A DNA stretch of 64,000 nt from an uncultured Eubacteriales bacterium (GCA_934502885.1 CAKSUT010000012.1:1-64000); one strand, 5' to 3'. Counted from the stretch's first letter, positions 16,659 through 25,887 are shown. Made by a program: numbers and translations. Notes: generated by a model from the letters alone, not told the origin.

Positions 16659-18659
16659 ATGACTAACACCGAAATCGGCAATAGAATAGAAGAACTCCGC
16701 AAAACAATTGAATATCACAGAGAAAGGTACTATAACGAAGACGCACCCGAAATAGACGATTTTGCATACGATGAGCTCGTAAAAGAGCTTGAAGCGCTCG
16801 AAAAGGCGCACCCGGAATTTGCGTCGGCAAAATCCCCTACAGTAACAGTAGGAGGAAAAGCCTCCGAAAAATTTGAAAGGGTGACGCACCGCGTACCTAT
16901 GAAGAGTCTCACGGATGTATTTTCATACGAAGAACTCGCAGACTACATTCAGAAAACAAACGCCGCTCTCGGCGGAGAAACGGAATACGTGCTTGAATAC
17001 AAAATCGACGGTCTTTCCGTCGCGCTTGAATACGAGGACGGAGTATTTATCGGCGGCTCAACAAGAGGCGACGGCTATATAGGCGAGAACATTACGGAAA
17101 ATCTCAAAACGATAAAAAAAATACCGCAAAAACTCGCAAAGCCTATCCCGTACCTTTGTGTAAGAGGCGAGGTGTATATGCCGAAAAGCGTTTTTGCAAA
17201 GCTCAACGACGAAAGGGAGCTTTCCGGAGAACCTCTTTTTGCAAATCCGAGAAACGCGGCGGCAGGATCTCTTCGCCAGCTTGACAGCAGAATAACCGCA
17301 TCGCGAGGTCTTGATATATTCGTTTTCAATATTCAGGAGGCGCGCGGAGCCGAAGAAATACACTCGCACCGCGAAAGTCTTACCTATCTGAAAGAGCTTG
17401 GATTTGTCGTTTCTCCGTCGTACAATGTTTTTACGGACTTCGGCAAAATGAAAGAAGAGATTGCTTTCTTCAATGAGAACCGCGACAATCTCAATTTCGA
17501 CATAGACGGGGCGGTAATAAAAGTTGACGACTTTGCGAAACGTGAGCTTCTCGGCGAAAACTCAAATGCGCCGAGGTGGGCGGTTGCGTTCAAGTATCCG
17601 CCGGAGGAAAAGGAAACAAAGCTCCTCGGAATTGAGGTAAACGTCGGCAGAACGGGAGTTATAACGCCGTTTGCGGTTCTTGAACCTGTACGGCTTGCCG
17701 GGACGACGGTTTCCAAAGCGACGCTCCACAATGCGGATTTCATTGCGGAGAAAGATATTATGATTGGCGACACGGTTCTTGTGCGCAAAGCCGGAGAAAT
17801 AATTCCCGAAATTCTTTCGTCAGTGAAAGCTAAAAGAGACGGCACCGAGAAGCCTTTCTCAATGCCGAAGGTATGTCCGTCATGCGGTGCGCCGGTTGTA
17901 CGTGAGGAGGGCGAGGCGGCATACAGATGCACCGACCCGAAATGCCCGGCGCAGCTCGTTCGCAGGCTTACTCACTTCGTTTCCCGGGACGCCATGAACA
18001 TTGACGGCTGTGGTGAGGCACAGATCACTCAGCTCACGGAAAAAGGTCTTATAAGCGATGCCTCGGATCTCTACAAGCTCACCGAAAGCGAGCTTGAAAA
18101 CCTCGACAGAATGGGTAAGAAATCGGCGGCAAATCTTGTTTCGGCAATTGAAGCGTCCAAAGGAGCGGGTCTTGCGAGAGTGCTTTTTGCTCTCGGAATA
18201 CGCCACATAGGAAAAACCGGGGCAGAGTCTCTTGCGGCGCACTACGAAAACATTGACGAAGTGATGAATGCAAGCTTTGATGAGCTTTGCGGAATAGACG
18301 ATGTCGGTGCAATATGCGCCGAGAGCATCACAAGCTATTTTAAAAGCCCTGATGCCGTGAATCTTATAGAAGCTCTGCACGCGGCTGGTGTCGATATGAC
18401 GGCGGTCAGAACCGTTGTCGGCAACTCCCTCGAGGGACTCACCTTTGTAATCACCGGCACTCTCCCCGGGATGAAGCGCGACGAAGCGGCGGCATTTATT
18501 ACCTCGCACGGCGGCAAGGTGTCCTCCTCCGTGTCAAAGAAAACTTCGTATCTTCTTGAAGGCGAGGACGGAGGAAGCAAGGTCACAAAGGCGCAGAGTC
18601 TCGGCGTTCCGTCGATATCTCTCGATGATTTGATGAAAATGGCGAAAGAAAACGGCTGA
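16659..18659 (+). CDS. ligA: NAD+-dependent DNA ligase
   Basis: A 666-aa ligase that seals nicks using NAD+. In order: Ia domain, adenylation domain with the active-site lysine in EYKIDGLS (~110-117), OB fold, four-cysteine zinc finger (CPSCG..C..C at ~407-430), helix-hairpin-helix region, and C-terminal BRCT domain (EGLTFVITGTLPGMKRDEA). Full length; essential in most bacteria. Confidence 0.97.
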   Translation: MTNTEIGNRIEELRKTIEYHRERYYNEDAPEIDDFAYDELVKELEALEKAHPEFASAKSPTVTVGGKASEKFERVTHRVPMKSLTDVFSYEELADYIQKTNAALGGETEYVLEYKIDGLSVALEYEDGVFIGGSTRGDGYIGENITENLKTIKKIPQKLAKPIPYLCVRGEVYMPKSVFAKLNDERELSGEPLFANPRNAAAGSLRQLDSRITASRGLDIFVFNIQEARGAEEIHSHRESLTYLKELGFVVSPSYNVFTDFGKMKEEIAFFNENRDNLNFDIDGAVIKVDDFAKRELLGENSNAPRWAVAFKYPPEEKETKLLGIEVNVGRTGVITPFAVLEPVRLAGTTVSKATLHNADFIAEKDIMIGDTVLVRKAGEIIPEILSSVKAKRDGTEKPFSMPKVCPSCGAPVVREEGEAAYRCTDPKCPAQLVRRLTHFVSRDAMNIDGCGEAQITQLTEKGLISDASDLYKLTESELENLDRMGKKSAANLVSAIEASKGAGLARVLFALGIRHIGKTGAESLAAHYENIDEVMNASFDELCGIDDVGAICAESITSYFKSPDAVNLIEALHAAGVDMTAVRTVVGNSLEGLTFVITGTLPGMKRDEAAAFITSHGGKVSSSVSKKTSYLLEGEDGGSKVTKAQSLGVPSISLDDLMKMAKENG

Positions 18660-18685
18660 TTTTTACGCGGATATTTACAAACTGC

Positions 18686-18714
18686 TTGATTTTTGCCGGA
18701 AAAGGTGCTATAAT
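18686..18714 (+). promoter_or_regulatory. Promoter of trkA-trkH
   Basis: TTGATT (18686-18691) and TATAAT (18709-18714) with a 17-bp spacer, 55 bp before trkA. Confidence 0.8.
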
Positions 18715-18769
18715 GTGTATACTGTAATACAGAGTAAAAGTAAAACGGTAATATTGAAAGGAACTTTAA

Positions 18770-20128
18770 ATGAAAATCACAATAGCCGGTTACGGAAAAG
18801 TAGGTTCGACGATTGCCGAAAGGCTTTTAAAGGAAAACCACGATCTCACCATTGTTGACATTGACCCTGCGGCGGTCGAAGACGCGAGGGGCGAACTTGA
18901 CATATACGGCACGGTAGGCAACTGCGCTTCGCAGGAGATACTGCGCGAAGCCGGAATAAAGGAGTCCGACCTTCTTATAGCCGTAACGCAGTCGGACGAA
19001 GTAAACCTTCTCTCGTGCCTCATAGCAAAGAAAATAGGCGCAAGGAAAGCAATTGCACGTGTCAGGAGCCCGATTTATTCCGAAGAAATATCGCTTATAA
19101 AGGACGACCTCGGTTTAAGCATGGTAATAAACCCGGAGCTTGCGGCAGCAGGAGAAATAACGCGCCTTTTAAAGTACCAGTCCGCGATAAAGGTCGAAAC
19201 CTTTGCCAAAGGGCGCGTGGAAATTCTGCAATACAAGCTTTCCGACGGATGCCCGCTGTGTGATGTGAAAGTCATGGACATTTTCGAGAAGCTGAAGCTT
19301 CGCGTCCTCATATGCGTCGTCGAACGGGGCAAGGAAGTCTTCATTCCCAACGGTTCGTCGATACTCAAAAAAGGCGACATTATCTCGTTTGTTGCGGCGT
19401 CCGGCGATGCCGACAGGTTCTTCAAGCGTCTCGGCGTCGTTACCGACAGAATAAAGCGGATACTCATAATCGGCGGCGGACGTCTCACCTATTATCTTGC
19501 CAAGAACCTTCTCGATTCGGGATTCAGCGTAAAAATTATAGAAAAGGATCACGAACGCTGTGAGACGCTCAGCGAAGAGCTTCCGGGGGCGATGATAATA
19601 AACGGCGACGGCACCGACTGCCGCCTTCTTGACGAGGAGGGGCTTTCGGATTTTCAGGCAATCGCAACTCTCACCGGCAACGACGAGCAGAATATTCTAG
19701 TCTCGATGTACGCCGCGAAGAACGCCAAAGGTGCAAAGGTAATAACAAAAGTGAAGCATTCCGACTTTGACGAAATGTTAAAGGACGTCGATGTCGGAAG
19801 CATTGTGTCGCCGAAGCATATAACCTCGGACTACATAATAAGGTACGTCCGTGCTATTCAGAACTCGGTCGGCAGTAACGTTCAGGCACTGCACAAAATC
19901 GTTTCGGACAAAGTCGAAGCGCTCGAATTCAGAGTGCGAGAGGCATCCGAAATAACAGGTGTTCCGCTTCAGGCGCTCAAGCTCAAAAACGACATATTGA
20001 TAGGCTGTATCAACCGCGGCGGAAAAATTATCGCTCCGAAAGGCGGAGACACGATCGAAGTCGGAGATACCGTTATCGTCGTCACGACACGCACGGGACT
20101 TTGTGAGCTCAGCGACATATTGCAATAA
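18770..20128 (+). CDS. trkA: Trk potassium uptake regulatory subunit TrkA
   Basis: A 452-aa peripheral protein that gates K+ uptake by TrkH in response to nucleotides. Two tandem RCK units are visible: GYGKVGSTIAERL at the start and IIGGGRLTYYLAKNLL at ~230, each a Rossmann NAD-binding fold followed by a TrkA-C domain (second ending in GDTVIVVTTRTGL). A duplicated TrkA of this length is typical. It is followed by trkH after 25 bp. Confidence 0.95.
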   Translation: MKITIAGYGKVGSTIAERLLKENHDLTIVDIDPAAVEDARGELDIYGTVGNCASQEILREAGIKESDLLIAVTQSDEVNLLSCLIAKKIGARKAIARVRSPIYSEEISLIKDDLGLSMVINPELAAAGEITRLLKYQSAIKVETFAKGRVEILQYKLSDGCPLCDVKVMDIFEKLKLRVLICVVERGKEVFIPNGSSILKKGDIISFVAASGDADRFFKRLGVVTDRIKRILIIGGGRLTYYLAKNLLDSGFSVKIIEKDHERCETLSEELPGAMIINGDGTDCRLLDEEGLSDFQAIATLTGNDEQNILVSMYAAKNAKGAKVITKVKHSDFDEMLKDVDVGSIVSPKHITSDYIIRYVRAIQNSVGSNVQALHKIVSDKVEALEFRVREASEITGVPLQALKLKNDILIGCINRGGKIIAPKGGDTIEVGDTVIVVTTRTGLCELSDILQ

Positions 20129-20153
20129 AGATAAAGTGAGTTAGTGAATTGGT

Positions 20154-21602
20154 ATGAATATACGTCAGATTTCAAAAATCACGGGAACGACAATGCTTGC
20201 GGTAGGCATTTTCATGATATTGCCGCTCATTGTCGCATTTATCTACAAAGAGCCTGAGGGAATATGGTTTGTGCCTATAACGGCGTTTCTGCTTGCCGTG
20301 GGGATACCTCTTGCACGCATACGAACCGACGTAAAAGAAATATACGCGAAAGACGCATACATCACGGTTGCGCTTTCATGGATACTTATCAGTCTCTTCG
20401 GCTGTCTTCCCTTCTACTTCAGCGGTGAGATAAAAGGCTTTATCAACTGCTTCTTTGAAATAGTCTCCGGCTTTACAACGACAGGCTCGACCATACTTAC
20501 AGGCGACGAAATCGAGAACATGAGCAAATGTATGCTGTTCTGGCGAAGCTTCTCGAACTGGGCAGGCGGCATGGGTGTGCTTGTGTTTATCCTCGCGTTC
20601 GCTCCCGGAAACGGTGCAAACACACTTCACCTTCTGCGCGCGGAAAGCACAGGACCGTCGGTAAACAAAATCGCTTCAAAAATGAAAAACACGGCGTCGA
20701 TACTCTATATAATCTACACGCTGATGACAATCATTACAGCAGTACTGCTTCTCGCTGGCGGAATGCCGGTATTCGATTCGATTACGACCGCATTCGCAAC
20801 CGCAGGCACCGGAGGTTTTTCAATCAAAGCGGCAAGCCTCGGCGCGTACAACAGCTACTATCTGCAGGGCGTCATCACTGTAATGATGATACTTTTCGGA
20901 GTAAACTTTTCGCTCTATTATTTTCTCATACTCGGCGATATCAAGAGCTTCTTTAAAAACGAAGAGCTGAGAGGTTATTTTCTGGTTATTGCCGCATCGA
21001 TAGCACTTATAACGCTGAATATTCGCGGTGCTTTCCCGAGCCTATTCGACGCATTCCATCATGCAGCGTTTCAGGTTTCGACTATAATTACCACCTGCGG
21101 CTTTGCGACAGTTGACTTCAATTTGTGGCCGACTTTTTCAAAGACGATCCTTGTCTTCCTTATGTTCTGCGGTGCCTGCGGCGGCGGAACGGGCGGCGGC
21201 TTTAAGATATCGCGTATTATTATTCTCCTAAAGTCGGTGAGAAAAGAGCTTTACACGTTGGTTCATCCGAGAGGCGTGAAGATAATGATGATGGACGGCA
21301 AAAAGATAGAACATGAGACCGTTCGGCGCACAAACGTCTATCTTGTTAGCTATCTTCTCATTCTCATTGTTTCGGTGTTTGTCGTTTCTCTTGACAACAT
21401 ATCCTTTGAGGGTGCGTTCACATCGGTTCTCGGCACGCTAAACAACATCGGTCCCGGTCTTGCAGAGGTCGGCCCGAACGCAAACTTCGGCTTTCTCTCT
21501 CCCCTTTCAAAGTTTGTAATGATACTCGATATGCTTATAGGCAGACTCGAAATATTCCCCATGCTTATCCTCATGTCGCCTTTGACGTGGTTGAAAAAGT
21601 AA
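20154..21602 (+). CDS. trkH: Trk potassium uptake transmembrane subunit TrkH
   Basis: A 482-aa membrane protein with four repeated M1-P-M2 units. The selectivity-filter glycines are visible in SGFTTTGSTILTG, ATAGTGGFSI, TTCGFATVDF and NNIGPGLAEVG. It forms the K+ channel with TrkA encoded just upstream. Transcription ends at the hairpin at 21618. Confidence 0.95.
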   Translation: MNIRQISKITGTTMLAVGIFMILPLIVAFIYKEPEGIWFVPITAFLLAVGIPLARIRTDVKEIYAKDAYITVALSWILISLFGCLPFYFSGEIKGFINCFFEIVSGFTTTGSTILTGDEIENMSKCMLFWRSFSNWAGGMGVLVFILAFAPGNGANTLHLLRAESTGPSVNKIASKMKNTASILYIIYTLMTIITAVLLLAGGMPVFDSITTAFATAGTGGFSIKAASLGAYNSYYLQGVITVMMILFGVNFSLYYFLILGDIKSFFKNEELRGYFLVIAASIALITLNIRGAFPSLFDAFHHAAFQVSTIITTCGFATVDFNLWPTFSKTILVFLMFCGACGGGTGGGFKISRIIILLKSVRKELYTLVHPRGVKIMMMDGKKIEHETVRRTNVYLVSYLLILIVSVFVVSLDNISFEGAFTSVLGTLNNIGPGLAEVGPNANFGFLSPLSKFVMILDMLIGRLEIFPMLILMSPLTWLKK

Positions 21603-21617
21603 ATATGCGCAAAAAAT

Positions 21618-21655
21618 CCGCCCTTCGGTTTCATCCGCAGGGCGGTACTTTTTAT
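21618..21655. terminator. Bidirectional terminator between trkH and metQ
   Basis: A 7-bp GC stem CCGCCCT/AGGGCGG (21618-21624, 21639-21645) is followed by TACTTTTT on the plus strand and ATTTTTT on the minus strand, so it serves both convergent transcripts. Confidence 0.85.
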
Positions 21656-21665
21656 GCTGTTACTG

Positions 21666-22514
21666 TCAGTTTATCGGAACAACTGCACCTTCGTACTTCT
21701 CGTTGATGAAGTTCTTGATTTCGTCGCTCTTGAGAGCATCTACAAGCGCCTTTACAAGCTCGTTGTCCTCATTTCCTTCCTTTACAACAACAATGTTTGC
21801 AAAGGTCTGTGCCGCTTCGGACTCGGAGTCCTCTGTAGCGAGAGCTTCGGAAATAGAGATACCGTTTGCAATTGCATAGTTACCGTTGATAACTGCGAGA
21901 GCAACCTCATCGCGCTGAGAAGGAACGAGAGCAGCTTCCATTTCAACAATATCAAGGTTCTTGGGGTTCTCTACGATATCGTTCTTTGTAGCTGTGAGAC
22001 CTACGCCTTCCTTAAGCTTGATAAGACCGTTTGCTTCGAGGAGAAGAAGCGCTCTTGCCTCGTTTGTAGCATCGTTGGGGACTGCAACCTTGTCGCCCTC
22101 TTTGAGTTCGTCAAAGGACTTTGCGATGCCGGTGTAAATCCCGTAGGGTTCGTAGTGAATCTTTGCAACGGATACGAGATGCGTACCGTTCTCTTTGTTG
22201 AACTGTTCGAGGTAAGGTGTGTGCTGGAAGTAGTTGGCGTCTACGTCGCCGCTCTCTGTGGAGGTGTTGGGGATTATGTAGTCGTCCATTACCTTGATGT
22301 CAAGGTTGATACCCTCTTCTTCGAGTATGGGCTTGCACTGCTCGAGAATTTCGGCGTGCGGTGCGGAGCTTGCGGCTACAGTAAGTGTCTTTGTTTCGCC
22401 GTCTGTCTTGTTGTCGTTGACATCGTCGGTCTTGTTTCCGCATCCGGTGAGTGCGGAAAGTGCGAGGGCGGCCGCAAATCCTACGGCGAGTACCTTTTTG
22501 AGTGTGCTTTTCAT
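21666..22514 (-). CDS. metQ: Methionine ABC transporter substrate-binding lipoprotein
   Basis: A 282-aa NlpA/MetQ lipoprotein. A signal peptide ends in the lipobox LTGC at ~22-25, followed by an acidic/polar linker. The binding domain has SAPHAEILEQCKPILEEEG and YFQHTPYLEQFN, both typical of MetQ. It captures D/L-methionine outside the membrane for MetN-MetI. The gene is the last of metN-metI-metQ and follows metI after a gap of ~105 bp. Confidence 0.95.
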   Translation of the reverse strand: MKSTLKKVLAVGFAAALALSALTGCGNKTDDVNDNKTDGETKTLTVAASSAPHAEILEQCKPILEEEGINLDIKVMDDYIIPNTSTESGDVDANYFQHTPYLEQFNKENGTHLVSVAKIHYEPYGIYTGIAKSFDELKEGDKVAVPNDATNEARALLLLEANGLIKLKEGVGLTATKNDIVENPKNLDIVEMEAALVPSQRDEVALAVINGNYAIANGISISEALATEDSESEAAQTFANIVVVKEGNEDNELVKALVDALKSDEIKNFINEKYEGAVVPIN

Positions 22515-22620
22515 TTTGCATTTCTCCTTTTTGAAGTGTTATTTTTACACCGACCGCCGAACGGTCTTATATGCCGCTTAAAGGTCGGAGTAATTACAAA
22601 TTTAAGTGTTCTTGGCGACT

Positions 22621-23349
22621 TCAGTTTTTCTTCGCCTTTTTGCGCGAGTTTCTGATTCGTCTGTCGGTGCGTCTTGCGAGAGTACCGAGTGATTCCTGGA
22701 GTACCTGAACAAGGATTACAAGAAGTATGGACGAAACATACATCTTTGTGCTGTCGAAACGGTAAAGACCGTACTGAATCGCAACCTGTCCGAGACCGCC
22801 GCCTGCCACAAGATAAGTCATGGGAGTGTAGCCGAGAATTGTGGTTACCGCTATTGCACCGCCCACAATAAGCGAGGGCTTCGCCTCCGGAACAAGAACC
22901 TTTGTGATAAGCTGGAACTTGTTCGCGCCCATTGAAAGAGCGGCTTCTATCACTCCGGAGTTTACTTCTTTCAGCGACGACTCAACCATTCGTGCAACAA
23001 ACGGCGCCGCCGAAATAACAAGGTAGAACACGAAAGCTTTGTTGCCGATTTTCGTTCCCACGAAAAGCTTCGCAAGAGGCTGGGTCATTACAAGAAGTAT
23101 GATGAACGGTATCGAACGCAGAAGATTTACTATAAGTCCTACCGCCGCATTTACAAATCGGTTCGGAAAGATGCTTCCGTCCGCCGTTCCGTAGAGAAGC
23201 ACTCCGACGGGCAATCCTATTACGTATGCGAGAACCGTACTGAAAAATATTATTCTGAGTGTTACGAATACCGCTTCCGCATACAGTGCGACGTTGCCTC
23301 CGCCGAAAATGTTTGAGAGAAGTTCGTTAAAATTCATATCTGTACTCAT
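22621..23349 (-). CDS. metI: Methionine ABC transporter permease
   Basis: A 242-aa permease with five to six membrane helices and the EAA coupling loop (SMGANKFQLITKVLVPEAKPS at ~145-165). It pairs with MetN ATPase and MetQ. The first ATG (23349) directly abuts AAAGGA; an in-frame ATG four codons later (23337) is also possible. Confidence 0.95.
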   Translation of the reverse strand: MSTDMNFNELLSNIFGGGNVALYAEAVFVTLRIIFFSTVLAYVIGLPVGVLLYGTADGSIFPNRFVNAAVGLIVNLLRSIPFIILLVMTQPLAKLFVGTKIGNKAFVFYLVISAAPFVARMVESSLKEVNSGVIEAALSMGANKFQLITKVLVPEAKPSLIVGGAIAVTTILGYTPMTYLVAGGGLGQVAIQYGLYRFDSTKMYVSSILLVILVQVLQESLGTLARRTDRRIRNSRKKAKKN

Positions 23350-23370
23350 TCCTTTCCCAAAGTCCGAGAC

Positions 23371-24396
23371 TCAGACTTTCATATTCTCGGTTTTATACGA
23401 AATGCCTCTTTTTTCGAGGTAGCTCTTTACGCGGGCTTTCGCATCGGCATCGTCGGGAAGCTGAATAATCATCTGTCCGTAAGCTTTGCCGTCTATGTTT
23501 TTTGTATCGGCGCCGAGAATATTTACAACCGCTCTGCATTCGAGAGTCATACCGGAGATAATAGGTTCAAAAGACGAATTGCCGTCAAAAACCAACCGTA
23601 TGCACTCGTTTCCGGCAGTCTTCTTTATCGCGTCGGTTTTGGGAAGAATAAGCTCTTTTGCAATGTCGGACTGAGGATTTATAAAAACATCCTTTACAAA
23701 TCCCTGCTCTACGACTGTCGCCTTGTCGAGAACCGCAACCCTGTTGCATATCTGCTCGATTACCTTCATCTCATGCGTGATTACGATTATCGTAACCGCC
23801 ATCTTCTCGTTTATTTCCTTGAGAAGCTCGAGAATGGAACGTGTTGTGTTTGGGTCAAGCGCGCTTGTCGCTTCGTCGCACAAAAGCACTTTCGGGTTTG
23901 TCGCAAGCGCTCGTGCAATCGCGATACGCTGTTTCTGACCTCCCGAAAGCTGAGAGGGATACGACGCCCATTTGTCGCCGAGTCCGACAACGTCCAAAAG
24001 CTCTCTTGCCCGCGCTTCGGCTTCTTTCTTCGCAACGCCGGAGATCTCAAGAGGAAAGCAGATATTCTTCAGCGCATTTCTCTGTTCAAGAAGATTGAAG
24101 CTCTGGAATATCATGCTCATTGAACGGCGAGTTTTCAAAAGTTCCTTTTCGCTGAGAGCGGCAAGATCTTTTCCGTCGAACACGACTCTTCCGCTTGTAG
24201 GTCTTTCAAGGTAATTGATACAGCGTATAAGCGTACTCTTTCCTGCACCCGAAAGACCGATTATTCCGAATATATCGCCTTTGTTTATGCTGAGGTCGAT
24301 ATTTTTTATCGCTTCAAAAGGTCCTGCATCGCTGTTGAAAACCTTTCCGACGTTTTCTACGCTTATCATTACATTTTCATTAGCATTCGTGTCCAT
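23371..24396 (-). CDS. metN: Methionine ABC transporter ATP-binding protein
   Basis: A 341-aa ATPase, started at ATG 24396 behind GGGGG; an in-frame TTG at 24420 lies inside the terminator U-run and is unlikely. Walker A GLSGAGKST, signature LSGGQKQR and Walker B VLLCDEATSALD are all present. The last ~80 residues are the regulatory NIL/ferredoxin-like domain that binds methionine and inhibits transport (trans-inhibition). It heads metNIQ and is preceded by a terminator and a Met-rich leader ORF. Confidence 0.95.
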   Translation of the reverse strand: MDTNANENVMISVENVGKVFNSDAGPFEAIKNIDLSINKGDIFGIIGLSGAGKSTLIRCINYLERPTSGRVVFDGKDLAALSEKELLKTRRSMSMIFQSFNLLEQRNALKNICFPLEISGVAKKEAEARARELLDVVGLGDKWASYPSQLSGGQKQRIAIARALATNPKVLLCDEATSALDPNTTRSILELLKEINEKMAVTIIVITHEMKVIEQICNRVAVLDKATVVEQGFVKDVFINPQSDIAKELILPKTDAIKKTAGNECIRLVFDGNSSFEPIISGMTLECRAVVNILGADTKNIDGKAYGQMIIQLPDDADAKARVKSYLEKRGISYKTENMKV

Positions 24397-24418
24397 AAAA
24401 ACCCCCGATACCGTTTTC

Positions 24419-24448
24419 AAAAAAAATAGCGGGAATAAAATTCCCGCT
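24419..24448 (-). terminator. Attenuator terminator before metN
   Basis: On the minus strand AGCGGGAA (24448-24441)-TTTTA-TTCCCGCT is followed by A and eight T. It lies inside the metN leader, 23 bp before the start codon, so it must be bypassed for metNIQ expression. Confidence 0.9.
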
Positions 24449-24646
24449 TAAACTCTACCAATAACCGACCAAAAATCAACCGGACAAATATCGGTATCAA
24501 ACCAAATTGCGAGAAGCGTTCTTATTAAAATTTCCGCAAGAAACCATGCACATAAGCATACCGCACATGCACATCGACATCATATTCATCGTGGTTCCGG
24601 CAGAAAGTCTCATACGTTACGCTCTCACCTTTCTTTGTTGTTTACG
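24421..24646 (-). promoter_or_regulatory. metNIQ attenuator leader
   Basis: About 225 nt from the predicted start of transcription to the terminator. Besides the terminator, 24526-24514 (AAUAAGAACGCUU, extendable by CUC) can pair with 24449-24434 (AAGCG and UUAUU, extendable by an upstream GAG), which would break the terminator stem. A ribosome stalled on the Met codons (24589-24545) would leave that strand free; one reaching the stop would cover it. I see neither S-box nor T-box consensus motifs. Confidence 0.65.
24497..24613 (-). CDS. Methionine/cysteine-rich leader peptide, 38 aa
   Basis: An ORF running from ATG 24613 to TGA 24497, too short for routine calling. It has 9 Met codons, eight of them within codons 9-23, and four Cys codons interspersed in the same stretch; the rest is ordinary. 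GGTGA precedes it at ~11 bases, a weak but usable ribosome site. It lies between a consensus promoter and the terminator before the methionine transporter genes, as leader peptides of amino-acid attenuators do. Codons 30-34 contain the candidate antiterminator strand. Confidence 0.75.
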   Translation of the reverse strand: MRLSAGTTMNMMSMCMCGMLMCMVSCGNFNKNASRNLV

Positions 24647-24652
24647 TTGTGT

Positions 24653-24681
24653 ATTATATCACCGCCGCACCGATTTGTCAA
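24653..24681 (-). promoter_or_regulatory. Consensus promoter of metNIQ
   Basis: A perfect TTGACA (24681-24676) and TATAAT (24658-24653) with a 17-bp spacer on the minus strand; transcription should begin near 24646. Confidence 0.88.
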
Positions 24682-24870
24682 GAGCTTTTTTTGAAATTTA
24701 TCCTTTTCGACAAAATACGGTGCAAAGATTCACGCTATATAGTAAAATTTGCAAAAGAGTTCGTATAATTATGCGGTGGCGGCAAGATTTTGCTCACTGT
24801 TTATTTACCGTCAGAGCTACGTTTCATACGTAAAACGTGACTGTGTATACGTTCAAACAGGCTCTGATTT
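24682..24870. other. Intergenic stretch between nth and the metN promoter
   Basis: No gene is visible. On the minus strand TCAGAGC and GCTCTGA arms (roughly 24870-24815) enclose a smaller ACGTTT/AAACGT dyad, but no U-run follows, so I do not call a terminator. Confidence 0.4.
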
Positions 24871-25554
24871 TTATGAAACAATGCCGTTTTCCGTCTCTCC
24901 GCGACACAGTCCCTTTTCTTTTATGGGGCAAACGTCGCATTTAGGGGATCTTGCCGTGCAGATATCCCGACCGAAAATGACAAGTCTGTGGCAGAAATCC
25001 GACTGCCCGCAAAGCGGCAAAAGCGGAGAGAGAGCCTTTTCAACGGCAACAGGTTCTTTTTTATCGGCAAGTCCGAGTCTGCATGAAATACGCATACAGT
25101 GCGTATCTGCGACTATTCCGCCTTTTCCGTATATATCGCCGAGAAGAAGATTCGCTATTTTCCGTCCAACTCCCGGAAGCTCCAGAAGCGACTCCATATC
25201 GTCCGGAACTCTTCCGTCATAATCTCTTACAATTATTTCGCAGGCGTCCTTAATGTTTTTCGCTTTGGTGCGAAAAAGTCCGCAGGGACGAATTATGTTT
25301 TCAATGTCGGCAATATCTCCTTCCGCAAGAGCTTTAGCCGTAGGGTACGCCGAGAATAAGTCGCGGCAAACTATGTTTACTCTTTCGTCGGTACACTGCG
25401 CTGAAAGTCTTGCCATAACAAGGAGCTTCCACGCCTCTCCCTCATAACGCAGAGCACACTCCGCATCGGGGTACATTCTGCGAAGCTCGTCGTTTACTGC
25501 AAGCGCTTTCGCTTTTCTGTCGGTTTCGGTTTGCGTCACTGTTTTCTTTCCCAT
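24871..25554 (-). CDS. nth: Endonuclease III
   Basis: About 227 aa. A base-excision DNA glycosylase/AP lyase for oxidised pyrimidines. The helix-hairpin-helix ELPGVGRKIANLLL contains the catalytic Lys and VADTH the catalytic Asp. The C-terminal iron-sulfur loop is C-x6-C-x2-C-x7-C, where the last spacing is x5 in E. coli Nth. ATG 25554 is preferred; a GTG three codons earlier is possible. It ends the operon that begins with the GHL10-amidase gene. Confidence 0.93.
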   Translation of the reverse strand: MGKKTVTQTETDRKAKALAVNDELRRMYPDAECALRYEGEAWKLLVMARLSAQCTDERVNIVCRDLFSAYPTAKALAEGDIADIENIIRPCGLFRTKAKNIKDACEIIVRDYDGRVPDDMESLLELPGVGRKIANLLLGDIYGKGGIVADTHCMRISCRLGLADKKEPVAVEKALSPLLPLCGQSDFCHRLVIFGRDICTARSPKCDVCPIKEKGLCRGETENGIVS

Positions 25555-25566
25555 ATTTCCCACCCG

Positions 25567-25860
25567 TTACCGTTTAATCTTCGACACAGCGAATCCCAAA
25601 GCGGACCCCACGGCACCGCAGCCGCCCACGCCTGCCCAGACAAAACCGTTGAGAAGCGTCGTCGAAATAATATCACCGCAAAGGAACACTGCGACTATTA
25701 CCGCAATTGCAATTGCCGTTACAGCTAAAGCAATAATCGGCGGTATGTATCTGTAAAACTTGGGGCAGCTTTTGAATTTTGTCAGCAACACATACTCCGC
25801 TCCGCCGAAAATTGCGAGCGGAAACAAAATATAAGCCGAAAGCACAAGCCAAAAGGGCAT
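25567..25860 (-). CDS. Small membrane protein, unknown
   Basis: About 97 aa from ATG 25860, which has GGAGG seven bases upstream. Three hydrophobic stretches (N-terminal ~5-25, middle ~40-65, C-terminal ~70-90) and a Lys/Arg end suggest a small inner-membrane protein. I do not recognise it. It sits between the GHL10-amidase gene and nth on the same strand with short gaps. Confidence 0.6.
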   Translation of the reverse strand: MPFWLVLSAYILFPLAIFGGAEYVLLTKFKSCPKFYRYIPPIIALAVTAIAIAVIVAVFLCGDIISTTLLNGFVWAGVGGCGAVGSALGFAVSKIKR

Positions 25861-25887
25861 ATTCAATCCTCCGTTTTCCGAAAACAT

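Noticed and set aside
21637..21650. A 13-bp match (GCAGGGCGGTACT) between the trkH terminator and the complement of 32706-32719
   Set aside because: Too short and confined to hairpin arms; likely coincidence of terminator-like sequences rather than a mobile repeat.
21654..22655. A 333-codon open frame opposite metQ
   Set aside because: Its Cys/Val/Leu-rich sequence is the complement of metQ codons, with no family signature or ribosome site.
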